A stretch of DNA of 64,000 bases from CBDBBY01 sp965205055 (GCA_965205055.1 OZ242030.1:2232001-2296000), one strand, 5' to 3'; shown: positions 25,207-33,653, counted from the first letter of the stretch. Numbers and translations: made by a program. Notes: generated by a model not told the origin, from the sequence alone.

Positions 25207-25778
25207 CCCAACCTTCCTCTCCTACTCTCCGAATTGTTGCCGGTCCCAACGGGTGCGGAAAATCCACACTGACCAGCGAGAGCGAACTCAGCGGGTTGGA
25301 AGTTATAGACCCTGATGCCATCGCGCGCGACATGCCGCCCGGCCAGGCGGCGCGCGAAGCGTTGCGGCGGCGAAGACTTGCTCTCTTGGAAAGGCGGTCT
25401 TTTCTGGTCGAGACAACATTCTCAGGCACCGGAATTTTCCGCCTCATGGAGGCTGTTCGCAATAAGGACTACAGAATTGTCCTGCATTATGTCTCGCTCG
25501 GTTCACCGGAACGGGCGCTCGACCGCATCCGCAACCGGGTAGCGCTTGGAGGCCACGATGTCCCGGAAAATGACGCGCGCCGCAGATTCTTGCGGTCGCA
25601 TTCCAATCTTCCGACTGCGGCTCAGGTGGCGGACGAAGTCCTTTTGTATGACAATTCATTGCTCGAGTGGCCGCATAGGGTGGTTGCGATATTCAATGAG
25701 AAGACGCTTTGGGTTTCGGATGACGTTCCCGATTGGGCCGCACCTGTAGCGGATGCCATGATGTTGCGTGCTGGATGA
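25203..25778 (+). CDS. Zeta-type toxin kinase (predicted ABC-type ATPase family)
   Basis: P-loop kinase of about 191 residues. The frame, open from 25182, contains a perfect Walker A, LRIVAGPNGCGKSTLT, then VIDPDAIARDM, RRSFLVETTFSGTG and HYVSLGSPERALDRIRNRV, the usual order in small zeta/UDP-GlcNAc-kinase-like toxins. No ATG, GTG or TTG lies before the Walker motif; the likely start is CTG at 25203, inside CTGA with the antitoxin stop. The first conventional start (TTG 25296) would lose the P-loop and cannot give an active kinase. Either the start mutated from ATG, lowering expression, or CTG is used. A second, frameshifted copy is at 28704. Confidence 0.75.
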   Translation: MTQPSSPTLRIVAGPNGCGKSTLTSESELSGLEVIDPDAIARDMPPGQAAREALRRRRLALLERRSFLVETTFSGTGIFRLMEAVRNKDYRIVLHYVSLGSPERALDRIRNRVALGGHDVPENDARRRFLRSHSNLPTAAQVADEVLLYDNSLLEWPHRVVAIFNEKTLWVSDDVPDWAAPVADAMMLRAG

Positions 25779-25840
25779 TGCCGAGGCATGCCATAAAGCA
25801 AATGTCTCCATTCCCCGCCGAGAAGCAAATCGAAGCCGTC
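25362..25840 (+). repeat. Long direct repeat, copy 1 (zeta toxin 3' region)
   Basis: This 479-bp block is repeated at 28704-29181 with high identity over its whole length, including the 62 bp beyond the toxin stop codon. Similarity ends sharply after the shared CGAAGCCGTC. Beyond it copy 1 continues into a DUF418 gene fragment, while copy 2 continues into unrelated sequence. Confidence 0.85.
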
Positions 25841-25849
25841 GGACCGCGC

Positions 25850-25923
25850 TGCGCAGAAGCGGGATGGAAGGCGCGCGCTGAATAAGCTGTGCTTGAAGAA
25901 TGCCATCCCGATCAGCATGAGTC
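25850..25923 (-). pseudogene. Short fragment of a DUF418 membrane protein gene
   Basis: The minus strand reads LMLIGMAFFKHSLFSARLPSRF, nearly the same as GLMLIGMALFKQGAFSARLPSRFYAA in the intact DUF418 gene at 29571-30806. The DNA matches 30038-30113. Only about 25 codons are present. It is fused upstream to a transposase fragment and downstream to the zeta repeat, so it is recombination debris. Confidence 0.7.
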
Positions 25924-26339
25924 CGCTTGAACCAGCCTCCGCGATGATCCGTTTCAATTCCCCGAACAGATCCTTCAGCGTTCCCGCCTCGGTCAGCGCC
26001 TCGCGGAAATCCCAAAGCGTATTCGCGTCCTGGACCGTCTCGTTCGGCTCAAGGCCGCAAAAGTGCAGCTTGGTCGGCCGGGCGCGCACCGTCACCTCCG
26101 TCGCCTCCGGCAACAGCCTGCGGAGGCTCTGCAGAACCGGCATCTTGAATTTCAGAACCGCGTCCAGCGCCGGGCGGACGCCGTTCGCGTCGCGATGGCG
26201 CGCGGAGGACATTTCAAGGATCGGCCGGAACCGCTCGAAATCCACTGTCGTCGCCAGCTTCCGCAGCGGATCCGCCACCCTTGGCCAACATCTCGCCGAG
26301 GCGCTCTTCAAAATCCCAGAAGCTTAGCTTTTTCGACAT
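25924..26339 (-). pseudogene. N-terminal fragment of a second IS5-type transposase, frameshifted
   Basis: From an ATG at 26337-26339 the frame reads MSKKLSFWDFEERLGEMLAK, then a one-base insertion near a GGTGGCGGATCC stretch shifts it. In the next frame DPLRKLATTVDFERFRPILE, RPALDAVLKFKMPVLQSL and TVQDANTLWDFREALTEAG continue the typical N-terminal domain of an IS5-family (DUF4372/InsH-like) transposase. The catalytic domain is missing because the gene is cut at 25924, where the DUF418 fragment begins. It is a different IS from the one at 11483. Confidence 0.72.
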
Positions 26340-26698
26340 CCCGACCTCCAATGCTGCCATTCCGCGGGGAATGACGCCCAAGCGTAAAACGCAAGGGATG
26401 GCTTATTGCTTTGAGTCCGCAGCTACAAGATGTTGATTCTCGCCGGAACTGGGCCTTTGGCTCGAAAATTCGATCGGAATTGATCGGATTCCGGCCATTT
26501 TGCCCGGTTTTCGGCGCGAATTAGAAGGATTCGCCGTCCAGAGTCAATGCGCAGTCGCATCAATGGGTGACCACAGACGGCGCCGAATGCACAGAATGTA
26601 GACTCTGCGGATTCAAGTAAACAAGCCATCGCAAGGGATTTTCGGAGGCTTCACATGCTCCGTCTCACCAATGCGTGCCGTAAACGCGTTGAAAATGC
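26340..26698. other. Gap downstream of the low-GC operon
   Basis: The 359 bp between the transposase fragment and the 3' end of the IrrE-like gene show no supportable gene. Composition changes here from the GC-rich surroundings to the AT-rich operon that follows. Confidence 0.45.
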
Positions 26699-28060
26699 TT
26701 ATAGAATGCTTGATTCACTAATTCGATTATGATTCCAAATTTGCCAAGAAACCACCCGCTCCGACACGTTGAACTCATCCGCCGCATTTCTTTGTTTTTC
26801 CGGCGAATAGTCTTTTCCGGCAATCTCATCAATATACTCGATCGGGCACAATAATTCAGCGGCGAAAGCTCTTTGCAGCTTCTGTCTGTAGCTGCTTGTA
26901 CCTGTGGCAGGCAATAGCCGCTCTTCCGGAAGTTTCCAAAATTTCCGCGCCACGCAATCGCCAATTAACCTTGCGAGCTCAAACCTTCTCCCTGTTTCCC
27001 ATTTTGGCCGCAGAGTCATTTTAGACACTGTATTATCATTATTGAAACAAAATGACATCTTGTTCCAACTTTTTGTTTCATCGGTAATCGCAGATTCATT
27101 TAGCCCCGCGTATTGAGCAAGATTGCGGTTTGATATGCTTAGCCCATTCAAACTTTCCTGTGAGCGCAACATTCCAGCCAGCTTCTTTCCGATTCGCCAT
27201 GCCTCCTCCTCTCCATAATTCAATATGCCATTGTGATGATCCGAGAAATTTCCCGAAAGAGCCGCCATGGAATCCAGCGACACGTCCACTCCGAATTCAA
27301 CCGAAGCATTTCGAAACGTCTCCGTCGAAGGAAAGTTTTGGGCCGCATTTCCCGCCCGGGCCTCATCGGCCGCCACTTCGTTGAGAGCGTTCTGGCCAAT
27401 CGATTCAGCGTGATCAAGAATTCTGAAAATTGTGTTTTCGTTCAAATCATCGGGATTGAATCCCAATCGAGCCTCCATGGCCCGGTAGCAAGCGTCATCG
27501 GGACTGGCCCGTTCGGATTTCAAGTCTCTCCAAAGGCATTGAAGATTTGAATCTCGAATCCCTTTGTTTTCCAGTAACTTTATCGTATTTTCAATAAAAT
27601 CGGACATTGCGCGTTCCAAGGCCTTTGTCGATACAACCGCAACAGATGAATCGTAATATGCAAACGATCTGACGGAATCCGGTTTGGATTGAATGGAACC
27701 CAAGTAAGATCTGTGGCTATCCGAATGAATTGAAATATTCGGCCAATCGTAACCGCTTCCTACAGCGGAAACGCGATGTGAGAAATCCCATGCGCGAGCC
27801 GCAAGCTTGTCTGTGGGACGCTCACCAATTTCGGAAGTTAATCGCCACCAGTTCCAAGCCAGCCATTCAGCTATCGGATACGCGGAAACCAGCGGGCCTT
27901 CGCGAGGCTTCCGTATTTTTTTGTTGAAGCCTCGCGTAAGGATGCGGGACGGAGTCTTTATGACCAACAAACCAACGGTTGCAGTCTCTTCATGATCGAT
28001 CAAATCAATTTTGTGTTCCCTTGGGGGTCTTTTTAGCAATATTTTCAGTTCATCGGACAT
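26699..28060 (-). CDS. Large protein with degenerate IrrE/ImmA-like C-terminus
   Basis: A 453-residue protein of unknown function. The N-terminal part has a conserved-looking block (PLVSAYPIAEWLAWNWWRLT, then SGYDWPNISIHSDSHRSYLG) that I have seen in unnamed two-gene modules. The C-terminal 120 residues follow the ImmA/IrrE metallopeptidase layout (RRFELARLIGDCVA, then RAFAAELLCPIEYIDEIAG and FNVSERVVSWQIWN). The expected HExxH is replaced by ARLIGD, so the zinc site is absent. The gene is AT-rich, locally near 30% GC, against about 58% in housekeeping genes, and was probably acquired by transfer. Its start overlaps the end of the upstream gene by 16 bp. An in-frame start at 28072 is also possible. 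Confidence 0.72.
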   Translation of the reverse strand: MSDELKILLKRPPREHKIDLIDHEETATVGLLVIKTPSRILTRGFNKKIRKPREGPLVSAYPIAEWLAWNWWRLTSEIGERPTDKLAARAWDFSHRVSAVGSGYDWPNISIHSDSHRSYLGSIQSKPDSVRSFAYYDSSVAVVSTKALERAMSDFIENTIKLLENKGIRDSNLQCLWRDLKSERASPDDACYRAMEARLGFNPDDLNENTIFRILDHAESIGQNALNEVAADEARAGNAAQNFPSTETFRNASVEFGVDVSLDSMAALSGNFSDHHNGILNYGEEEAWRIGKKLAGMLRSQESLNGLSISNRNLAQYAGLNESAITDETKSWNKMSFCFNNDNTVSKMTLRPKWETGRRFELARLIGDCVARKFWKLPEERLLPATGTSSYRQKLQRAFAAELLCPIEYIDEIAGKDYSPEKQRNAADEFNVSERVVSWQIWNHNRISESSIL

Positions 28061-28488
28061 CGTTCTTTCCAAACGTCCATAACATAGCCACGTTGCGAAT
28101 CGTTTTCCAGCAATTCGTAGCCATGATACTTTGGTGTTCCTTTTGAAAGCTTGGCCTCAAATACATATTTGTCCTTGACTGCCCATACGTACTTTGGCAA
28201 AACATAATTCGGCGAATCCGTTTGGAGCACAGTGCTAATCATGGATCTGCTGATTCCTTCGCGGAGCAATTGATTGGCCTCTGGTTGTTTAAGTGAAATA
28301 TTGCCGTCACATGGCGATTTGTTGGGTCCACGCGCTCTGGCGGAAAAGCCTTTTGCTTGCGGCTTGCACAAATGGTACTCACTTCCGCAGTACTGCGCTA
28401 GCTCCGCAAATTGATCGAGGCGCTCTTGGTCAAAGCAATCAAGCGGCGCGATGAAGCGCTTGGGATCGTTTCCCTGTCTTTTTGGCAT
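28045..28488 (-). CDS. Partner protein of the degenerate IrrE-like gene
   Basis: A 147-residue protein of a widespread but unnamed family. Visible elements are YCGSEYHLCKPQAKGFSARA, a middle SPCDGNIS with a possibly metal-binding Cys, LLREGISRSM, and a C-terminal pattern PKYVWAVKDKYVFEAKLSKG followed by YHGYELLENDSQRGYVMDVW. The C-terminus (VWAV...EA...YHGY...V..W) recurs in proteins encoded beside IrrE-like partners, as I recall; no function is known. It is the first gene of the two-gene low-GC operon and overlaps the next start. A toxin-antitoxin or defence role is only an inference. Confidence 0.68.
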   Translation of the reverse strand: MPKRQGNDPKRFIAPLDCFDQERLDQFAELAQYCGSEYHLCKPQAKGFSARARGPNKSPCDGNISLKQPEANQLLREGISRSMISTVLQTDSPNYVLPKYVWAVKDKYVFEAKLSKGTPKYHGYELLENDSQRGYVMDVWKERCPMN

Positions 28489-28563
28489 GGAAACAACCCC
28501 ATGAGCAGTCGTGAGAACATCCTCATGGTATGGATGATGCGAATTGTCAAATGTTCATTTGGT

Positions 28564-28640
28564 TCGGGATGCATCCTATTTTTTGGTTATGCGGCTGCTG
28601 CGCTGCAAGCCCTCCATTCGAGGAAGTCGGGCCAGCGCAT
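28564..28640 (-). mobile_element. 3' end remnant of an ISKra4-type transposase gene
   Basis: On the minus strand this reads MRWPDFLEWRACSAAAA followed by a stop, almost identical to the end of the ISKra4-type fragment at 57143-57763. Immediately beyond the stop, the plus strand has GGGATGCATCCTATTTTTTG, the end sequence shared with 23184, 23998 and 57119. No more of the element is present. The truncated second zeta copy begins 64 bp further on. Confidence 0.65.
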
Positions 28641-28703
28641 GTTTTTTTGAGGCGGCATCCGGCGGCACCTCCCTTTCTCATCCCCGAAAAATGGCCCGCA
28701 CCC

Positions 28704-29118
28704 TTGCGGCGCCGGAGACTTGCCCTCTTGGAAAGGCGGTCTTTTCTGGTCGATACAACTCTCTCAGGCACCGGAATTTTCCGCCTGATGGAGGCTGTTC
28801 GCAAGGAAGGATGCAAGATCGTCCTGCATTATGTTTCACTCGGTTCGCCGGAACGGGCGCTCGACGCATCCGCAACCGGGTAGCGCTTGGAGGCCGCGAT
28901 GGTCCGGAAACTGACGCGCGCCGCAGATTCTTGCGGTCGCATTCCAATCTTCAGACTGCGGCTCAATTGGCGGACAAAGTTTTTTTGTGTGACAATTCAT
29001 TGCCCGAGTGGCCGCATAGGGTGGTTGCGATATTCAATGAGAAGACGCTGTCAGTTTCGGATGACGTTCCCGATTGGGCCGCACCTGTAGCGGATGCCAT
29101 GATGTTGCGTGCTGGATG
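28704..29118 (+). pseudogene. Truncated and frameshifted second copy of the zeta-type toxin
   Basis: About 90% identical to the toxin gene at 25203-25778 from its codon 54 onward, so the whole P-loop region and the antitoxin are missing. Within the similarity, one C is lost near 28864 (GCTCGACGCATCC here, GCTCGACCGCATCC in copy 1), which shifts the frame in the middle of the kinase domain. The stop region and the following 62 bp are conserved. It cannot encode a kinase. The block lies directly after an ISKra4 remnant, which may have caused the 5' loss. Confidence 0.8.
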
Positions 29119-29181
29119 ATGCCGAGGCATGCCAAAAAGCAAATGTCTCCATTCTCCGCCGAGAAGCAAATCGAAGCCGTC
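28704..29181 (+). repeat. Long direct repeat, copy 2
   Basis: Second copy of the block at 25362-25840, 478 bp, in the same orientation and 3.3 kb away. Identity stays high into the 3' untranslated part and ends abruptly after CGAAGCCGTC. The low-GC operon lies between the two copies. Confidence 0.85.
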
Positions 29182-29570
29182 TTGATCGCGTCCGAATTGC
29201 CGGATTGGTCATGACCCTCCGACAGGATCCCGTTCTTGAGCAGAGCGGTTCCGTTCCGGATGATCATCGAGCTTCGCGAGCGCGCTTGGCTTGCCTGCGC
29301 CGTTAATCCCGCGTTCAGTGGACGGTCGAGCATACTTGCGGCGCAAAAACGAAAACGACCCTTAATTTGCTGTTCTTGCCATTGCGGGAAGGTCGAAATC
29401 CGCTGCGAGCGCTGGCTGCCGGATATTCGCCCAAGTCGACAGGACGCCGCTGTACCAAGGTTCAAGGCCGAAGAGCCGCCATCCGCCGGTTTGCACATCC
29501 ATGAATCGCGTTGTTTGCAAAGGATACGGGCAATCATGACCAATGCAATTGCATTCGAGTGACGATTGCT
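29182..29570. other. Gap between toxin pseudogene and DUF418 gene
   Basis: These 389 bp show no gene I can support. A minus-strand frame in register with the region beyond the DUF418 stop contains YPLQTTRFMDVQTGGWRLFG, which looks protein-like but has no start and no known motif. It may be part of another decayed gene. Confidence 0.4.
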
Positions 29571-30806
29571 TCAGGGTGCTCTCCGCAACGGCGGGCGCAC
29601 GCCGTACGTGAGCCATCGCCAAACCCATTCGGCCGGTCCGAAGCGGAACCGGCGCAGCCAGAGGGACGAGGCGACGAGTTGCACTGCCCAGACGGCGGCC
29701 ACGACGCCGACCTGCCCGACGCGGTCCACGGCTCCGAACCAGCCGAGACCGTATCCGTAGAAGATCGTGGTGCAAATGATTGTTTGCAGCAGGTAATTGG
29801 TCAGCGCTGTCCGGCCGACAGCCGCAATTGAACGGGTCAAAGGCCGCAGCGCCGCTGCCCGGCAAACCAGCATGACCAAGCCGACGTAACCGAGGCTGAC
29901 CGCGATGCTCGGCCAGTAGATGAACTGTGTGCCGAAGAAGAATGACCAAGCTCGCCACTCGCGAGCGAAATCCAGCGCAACGCCGTACGTTTGGAGCGGA
30001 AGTCCGACCGCGACAGCCGCCGCGACCAGCGCCGCATAGAAGCGGGACGGAAGGCGCGCACTGAATGCGCCTTGCTTGAAAAGCGCCATTCCGATCAGCA
30101 TGAGCCCGCCGGCTCGCCAGACACCGAACGCAATCAGGGTCGACGTCTCGAATTCGAACGCCCACGCCGAACGGACAGGCTGCTGGTCGAGCCAACTGCC
30201 GCGCCAAACGGCAAGCTCCGCTTCAATTGCCGCCGCCGATGGCAGCCACTCGGCCGTGAACGCCGCGCGCTCATTCTCCGGCCAATGCGGGAACGACATG
30301 CCCAAGGCGACGAACAACACCGAACACACCGCAAGCAATAGCGCTCCCAAGGCCAACAACCGCCCCGGCGGCTGTCGGCGCAACGGATAGAGCAGCATCC
30401 CGCAAACGGCGTATAGGAAGAGGATGTCCCCGTGCCAGAGGAGGTGGGCATGGAGCAATCCGATGACCAGCAGCCATCCCATCCTGCGGTAGTGCGCCCG
30501 GCGGGCGTTGCCGCGCGCATCGGCCCGCTCCGCCATCAAGACGATGCCCGCGCCGAAGAGCATCGAGAAGATCGCCATGAACTTCTGTTCGGCGAGCATC
30601 CGGCTTGCAACCCAGACATAGAGATTCGCCCCTTCGAGATCGCCGTAGGCGATCGGATTGGAGTACGCTGCCCGCGGCATCGCGAAGGACTGGATGTTCA
30701 TCAGGAGAATGCCGAGCAGAGCGACTCCGCGCAGGATGTCTATGGCGTCGATGCGCGTTGTCTCGGCGATGGGGCCGGTTTCCCGTCTGTCAAGAGGATT
30801 GATCAT
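29571..30806 (-). CDS. DUF418 (YeiB-like) membrane protein
   Basis: Polytopic inner-membrane protein of 411 residues with about ten hydrophobic helices. The N-terminal RIDAIDILRGVALLGILLMN (residues about 18-37) is the hallmark of the DUF418/acyltransferase-3-like clan, and the C-terminal DUF418 domain has RTALTNYLLQTIICTTIFYG and GPAEWVWRWLTYG. Members are thought to be transporters or membrane acyl-group enzymes; function is unproved. I start at the ATG at 30806; an in-frame start ten codons upstream is possible. A short copy of its middle part sits at 25850-25923. Confidence 0.88.
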   Translation of the reverse strand: MINPLDRRETGPIAETTRIDAIDILRGVALLGILLMNIQSFAMPRAAYSNPIAYGDLEGANLYVWVASRMLAEQKFMAIFSMLFGAGIVLMAERADARGNARRAHYRRMGWLLVIGLLHAHLLWHGDILFLYAVCGMLLYPLRRQPPGRLLALGALLLAVCSVLFVALGMSFPHWPENERAAFTAEWLPSAAAIEAELAVWRGSWLDQQPVRSAWAFEFETSTLIAFGVWRAGGLMLIGMALFKQGAFSARLPSRFYAALVAAAVAVGLPLQTYGVALDFAREWRAWSFFFGTQFIYWPSIAVSLGYVGLVMLVCRAAALRPLTRSIAAVGRTALTNYLLQTIICTTIFYGYGLGWFGAVDRVGQVGVVAAVWAVQLVASSLWLRRFRFGPAEWVWRWLTYGVRPPLRRAP

Positions 30807-31216
30807 GAGATGCTGGCCGTTTCGGCTGCCGGGCATATCCCTGGGCCCGGATACCTTGCAGGAAGAGCGACCGGGAAAAGTTCACCGGCGGATGGCGGCG
30901 AATTCTGCTCGTCGCCCGTTCCGGATGCATTGAATCGCAAAATCTCAAATTGCCGCTGCCTTGATGACGCGCAAGGCAGGGCAAACCCGTGATGTTCGCC
31001 TGCCACACTCAAAGATCTCAGTTGTCCGCCGCCGGAATTCGCGCATCCGCCCATCGCGCATTCCGTGCCCGACAATCGTACTGCTTGCTTGAATCTTCTT
31101 GAATTCTTCACTTCTCAGGATGCGGATGGCTGCAGCCTCTTGGCAGCAGCGCAGGATCGACAGGCATTGTGGAAATCCTTTCAGGTTGAAGCTGTCTGAC
31201 GCGCCGACGGCCAATT
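30807..31216. other. Gap without a gene
   Basis: The 410 bp between the DUF418 gene start and the 3' end of the AlbA_2 gene contain only short frames without recognisable content. Confidence 0.5.
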
Positions 31217-32983
31217 TTATGTTTCGTCGCGACACGGACGGTATTCCACCAACGCCGCCCGACCCTCGATTGCTGCAATTCGCGCCCATAACTCATTCCC
31301 ATCGTCATCGGTCAAACGCAGATCTTCATCGAACGTAAAATGAACGGGTTGGGGCTGCCCCTGATTTATTGCGATTTTGGACGCGTAAAGATTGGGTCGG
31401 CCAAGATTGTCCCGAATGGGATGCAGACGGCCTTTGAGACCAGGCAGAGAATCGCCCTCGTCGGCAATTATTCTGGTGCCGCCTCCCGGCAGTTCGCGCA
31501 GTTCAATTATGAGTCTGCTCCGGTCCGGCGTCCAATCCCGCGCAACATGTCCCGCGTGGCCCGGACCGGCAGCAAATACCGTCATCGGGAGGGCGGTCGT
31601 ATGCAAATCGACGGCTGCTTCGCCGTTTTCGTCAGTCGTTGCGCGCTTCCAGGAATTGTTGGGATACAGAATTAACACGTCGGCTCCGGGCATCGGACGG
31701 CCGTTTGCCCATACGACCGCGACGGCGCGGGCGGGGCTCGGGTCCAGCGGAGCGGCGGGAATGACAAGAAGAACCTCCGATCCGTCGACCACACGATACT
31801 CCGGCAGTCTGCCGCAGAGCGCCCGGGTTTCACTATGAATGATCGGAACTCCGTCGCCTCGCCGCTCCATAAAATATAATCGCCGCTCCATAAAATATAA
31901 TCTGTCTTTGGAACCTGGAATGCTGCCCACCGACATCCGCCCAAGCAACGACGCCAAAACTTCGTTGCGGATAGCTTGCCGGACCTCCATGCTATCCACG
32001 GTCAGGCTGTTCGGGAGCGCGCCCGGGGACTGGATCTCCAGTCGATCCTCAAACATGGAAAGGCGGATCCGGCGACTCCTTATTGAATAGTCGCGATGCG
32101 CAATCGCGTTTACCAAAGCCTCGAACAACGCCTTGTCGCTGTATTGCGGCATGTCCACTCGAGCCGGCTCTTTCCTTGCTGCGACCTGCATGTTTCGAAC
32201 GGCAAAAGAAACTGCTTCGGTGATCTGATGGTTCAATGGTCCTGCGATCTCTTTCGCATCGACTTGGCCGGAAGCACGATCTCTTCCTCTGTATCGGGTC
32301 GCCATGATGCTCGCATTGGGCAGCCATTGCCTTGGATCCGGCGTGCAAAACAACAGGCCTGCTACCGTCGCGCGCCTGACGCCAGCTTCGTCGGGCGCAA
32401 GAAGCGCAAGTTTTTCCAGCGCAGATTTGGGATTCCTTGCACCTTGAGGGCTCAACAACGGTTTCCATAGTGCTTCGTTCAAGGATCCAAATCCTGTCCC
32501 CGGCACAATCTGCCTGTCGAACCAATTGCAGCACGCTTGCCGCCGCTGCGCCAGGCGCAACCGCTCGTCGTTCGTCATTTGACGTATAGATCCTCCCGCC
32601 CGCATAAAACTGCCTTTGGGGCTATCATGCCGCGCATCCCCTTTGGGAATTTCGAGCAGGAGGATTCGTTCGCCGCCGGGAAGCATTTCATGCTGTGTTC
32701 GAATGCGCACGGGCGGAGTGATGGAATCAGTGCATAGCTCGACCAACAGCGAATCCAACACGACGGTCTGTTCGCGCGACATGCCGCGCGGCGTGCCGTC
32801 GGCGGCGACCCCGCAGATGACGGCACCGCCATCCGAATTGGCGAACGCTGCAATCTCCGCCGCCCAGTCGTCTCGTTTCGGACTGATTGGCCGGTTTCCT
32901 TGGAACTCGATCCGTTTGAATTCCCAGTAAGCGTCTTCTCCTGTTTGCAGTCGACGCATGATGTCGTCGACGCTGTGTCTCAT
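31217..32983 (-). CDS. AlbA_2/Schlafen-like protein with ATPase-like domain
   Basis: A 588-residue protein. The N-terminal AlbA_2 (Schlafen-type) domain, residues about 1-130, shows EDAYWEFKRIEF, DDWAAEIAAFANSDGGAVIC, GVAADGTPRG and SFMRAGGSIRQMT. A central HATPase_c_4-like region (about 240-350) has MPQYSDKALFEALVNAIAHR followed by DYSIRSRRIRLSMFEDRLEI and QSPGALPNSL. The last 150 residues form a further domain with beta-type sequence that I cannot name. A strong AAGGAG precedes the ATG. AlbA_2 proteins include regulators and phage-defence factors; the role here is open. A 21-bp exact tandem duplication inside the gene adds seven residues (RLYFMER twice), and the frame stays open. Confidence 0.85.
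   Translation of the reverse strand: MRHSVDDIMRRLQTGEDAYWEFKRIEFQGNRPISPKRDDWAAEIAAFANSDGGAVICGVAADGTPRGMSREQTVVLDSLLVELCTDSITPPVRIRTQHEMLPGGERILLLEIPKGDARHDSPKGSFMRAGGSIRQMTNDERLRLAQRRQACCNWFDRQIVPGTGFGSLNEALWKPLLSPQGARNPKSALEKLALLAPDEAGVRRATVAGLLFCTPDPRQWLPNASIMATRYRGRDRASGQVDAKEIAGPLNHQITEAVSFAVRNMQVAARKEPARVDMPQYSDKALFEALVNAIAHRDYSIRSRRIRLSMFEDRLEIQSPGALPNSLTVDSMEVRQAIRNEVLASLLGRMSVGSIPGSKDRLYFMERRLYFMERRGDGVPIIHSETRALCGRLPEYRVVDGSEVLLVIPAAPLDPSPARAVAVVWANGRPMPGADVLILYPNNSWKRATTDENGEAAVDLHTTALPMTVFAAGPGHAGHVARDWTPDRSRLIIELRELPGGGTRIIADEGDSLPGLKGRLHPIRDNLGRPNLYASKIAINQGQPQPVHFTFDEDLRLTDDDGNELWARIAAIEGRAALVEYRPCRDET
31860..31901. repeat. Exact 21-bp tandem duplication inside the AlbA_2 gene
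   Basis: Two identical 21-bp units lie at 31860-31880 and 31881-31901. Because 21 is a multiple of three, the frame is kept and the protein repeats seven residues (RLYFMER, RLYFMER). Perfect identity points to a very recent slippage event, just before the third predicted domain. Confidence 0.9.
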
Positions 32984-33653
32984 GCCCCATCTCCTTTAAA
33001 GGAAGTCTTTGACTCGCCTGCGATGGTGTCGTCGATCATTGCAGCCACGATCCACTGCCTATGGGACCGTCCGTTCAGCTTTTTCATTTGCCGCGCACGG
33101 TTCGCAGCCGTTCCGCCGTGACTCAGCAATGACATTGTGTCAATCGGCAATCGCCTCTACCTGCGCCAGCACGAAATATTCGCCTTCTCCCGCCGACCCA
33201 GCAAGGAATTCGGAAGATATTGACCGCACTGCACGACACGATATGACGCCGGTCGCTCAGGATTGCTTTGGCCTGCTTCAAGGCCGCGGGCCGCCGCGAA
33301 TGGCGAATTTGGGCAAGATTGCAGACGACGGGGATCCGAACGCGGTAGTTCTTCCAGCGCAGGTCAAGGTGTTCGGGAGAAGCTTGGGGATATTGCAGAT
33401 CGCATCGCCAAAGGCGAACCGGAAGCGCAAATGAGACATCGGCCTCGAGCTTGGCAAATTGCGGAACGAGGCGAAACGACCGTTCCGCAGACTTTGGAAC
33501 ATGCTCTGGACTGCCTGCGCATCCGCATAGGGTTTGACAAGCTCGACGGGATGTTTCCGGCATTCCCCAATTTCGCTGCAATCGCCGAAATCATCAATGA
33601 TCTGGTGCAGACTGGCCGGGCTGCCCGCGTTCAACGCTTCGATTCGCGATTTT
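32984..33653. other. Gap with unassigned open frames
   Basis: This 670-bp stretch separates the AlbA_2 gene from the exonuclease gene. On the minus strand just upstream of AlbA_2, a short frame (MKKLNGRSHRQWIVAAMIDD, then GESKTSFKGDGA) ends at the AlbA_2 ribosome-binding site and might be the tail of a lost upstream gene. Frames on both strands at 33123-33676 are open for 100-150 codons, but they contradict one another and have no known motif. Confidence 0.4.
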
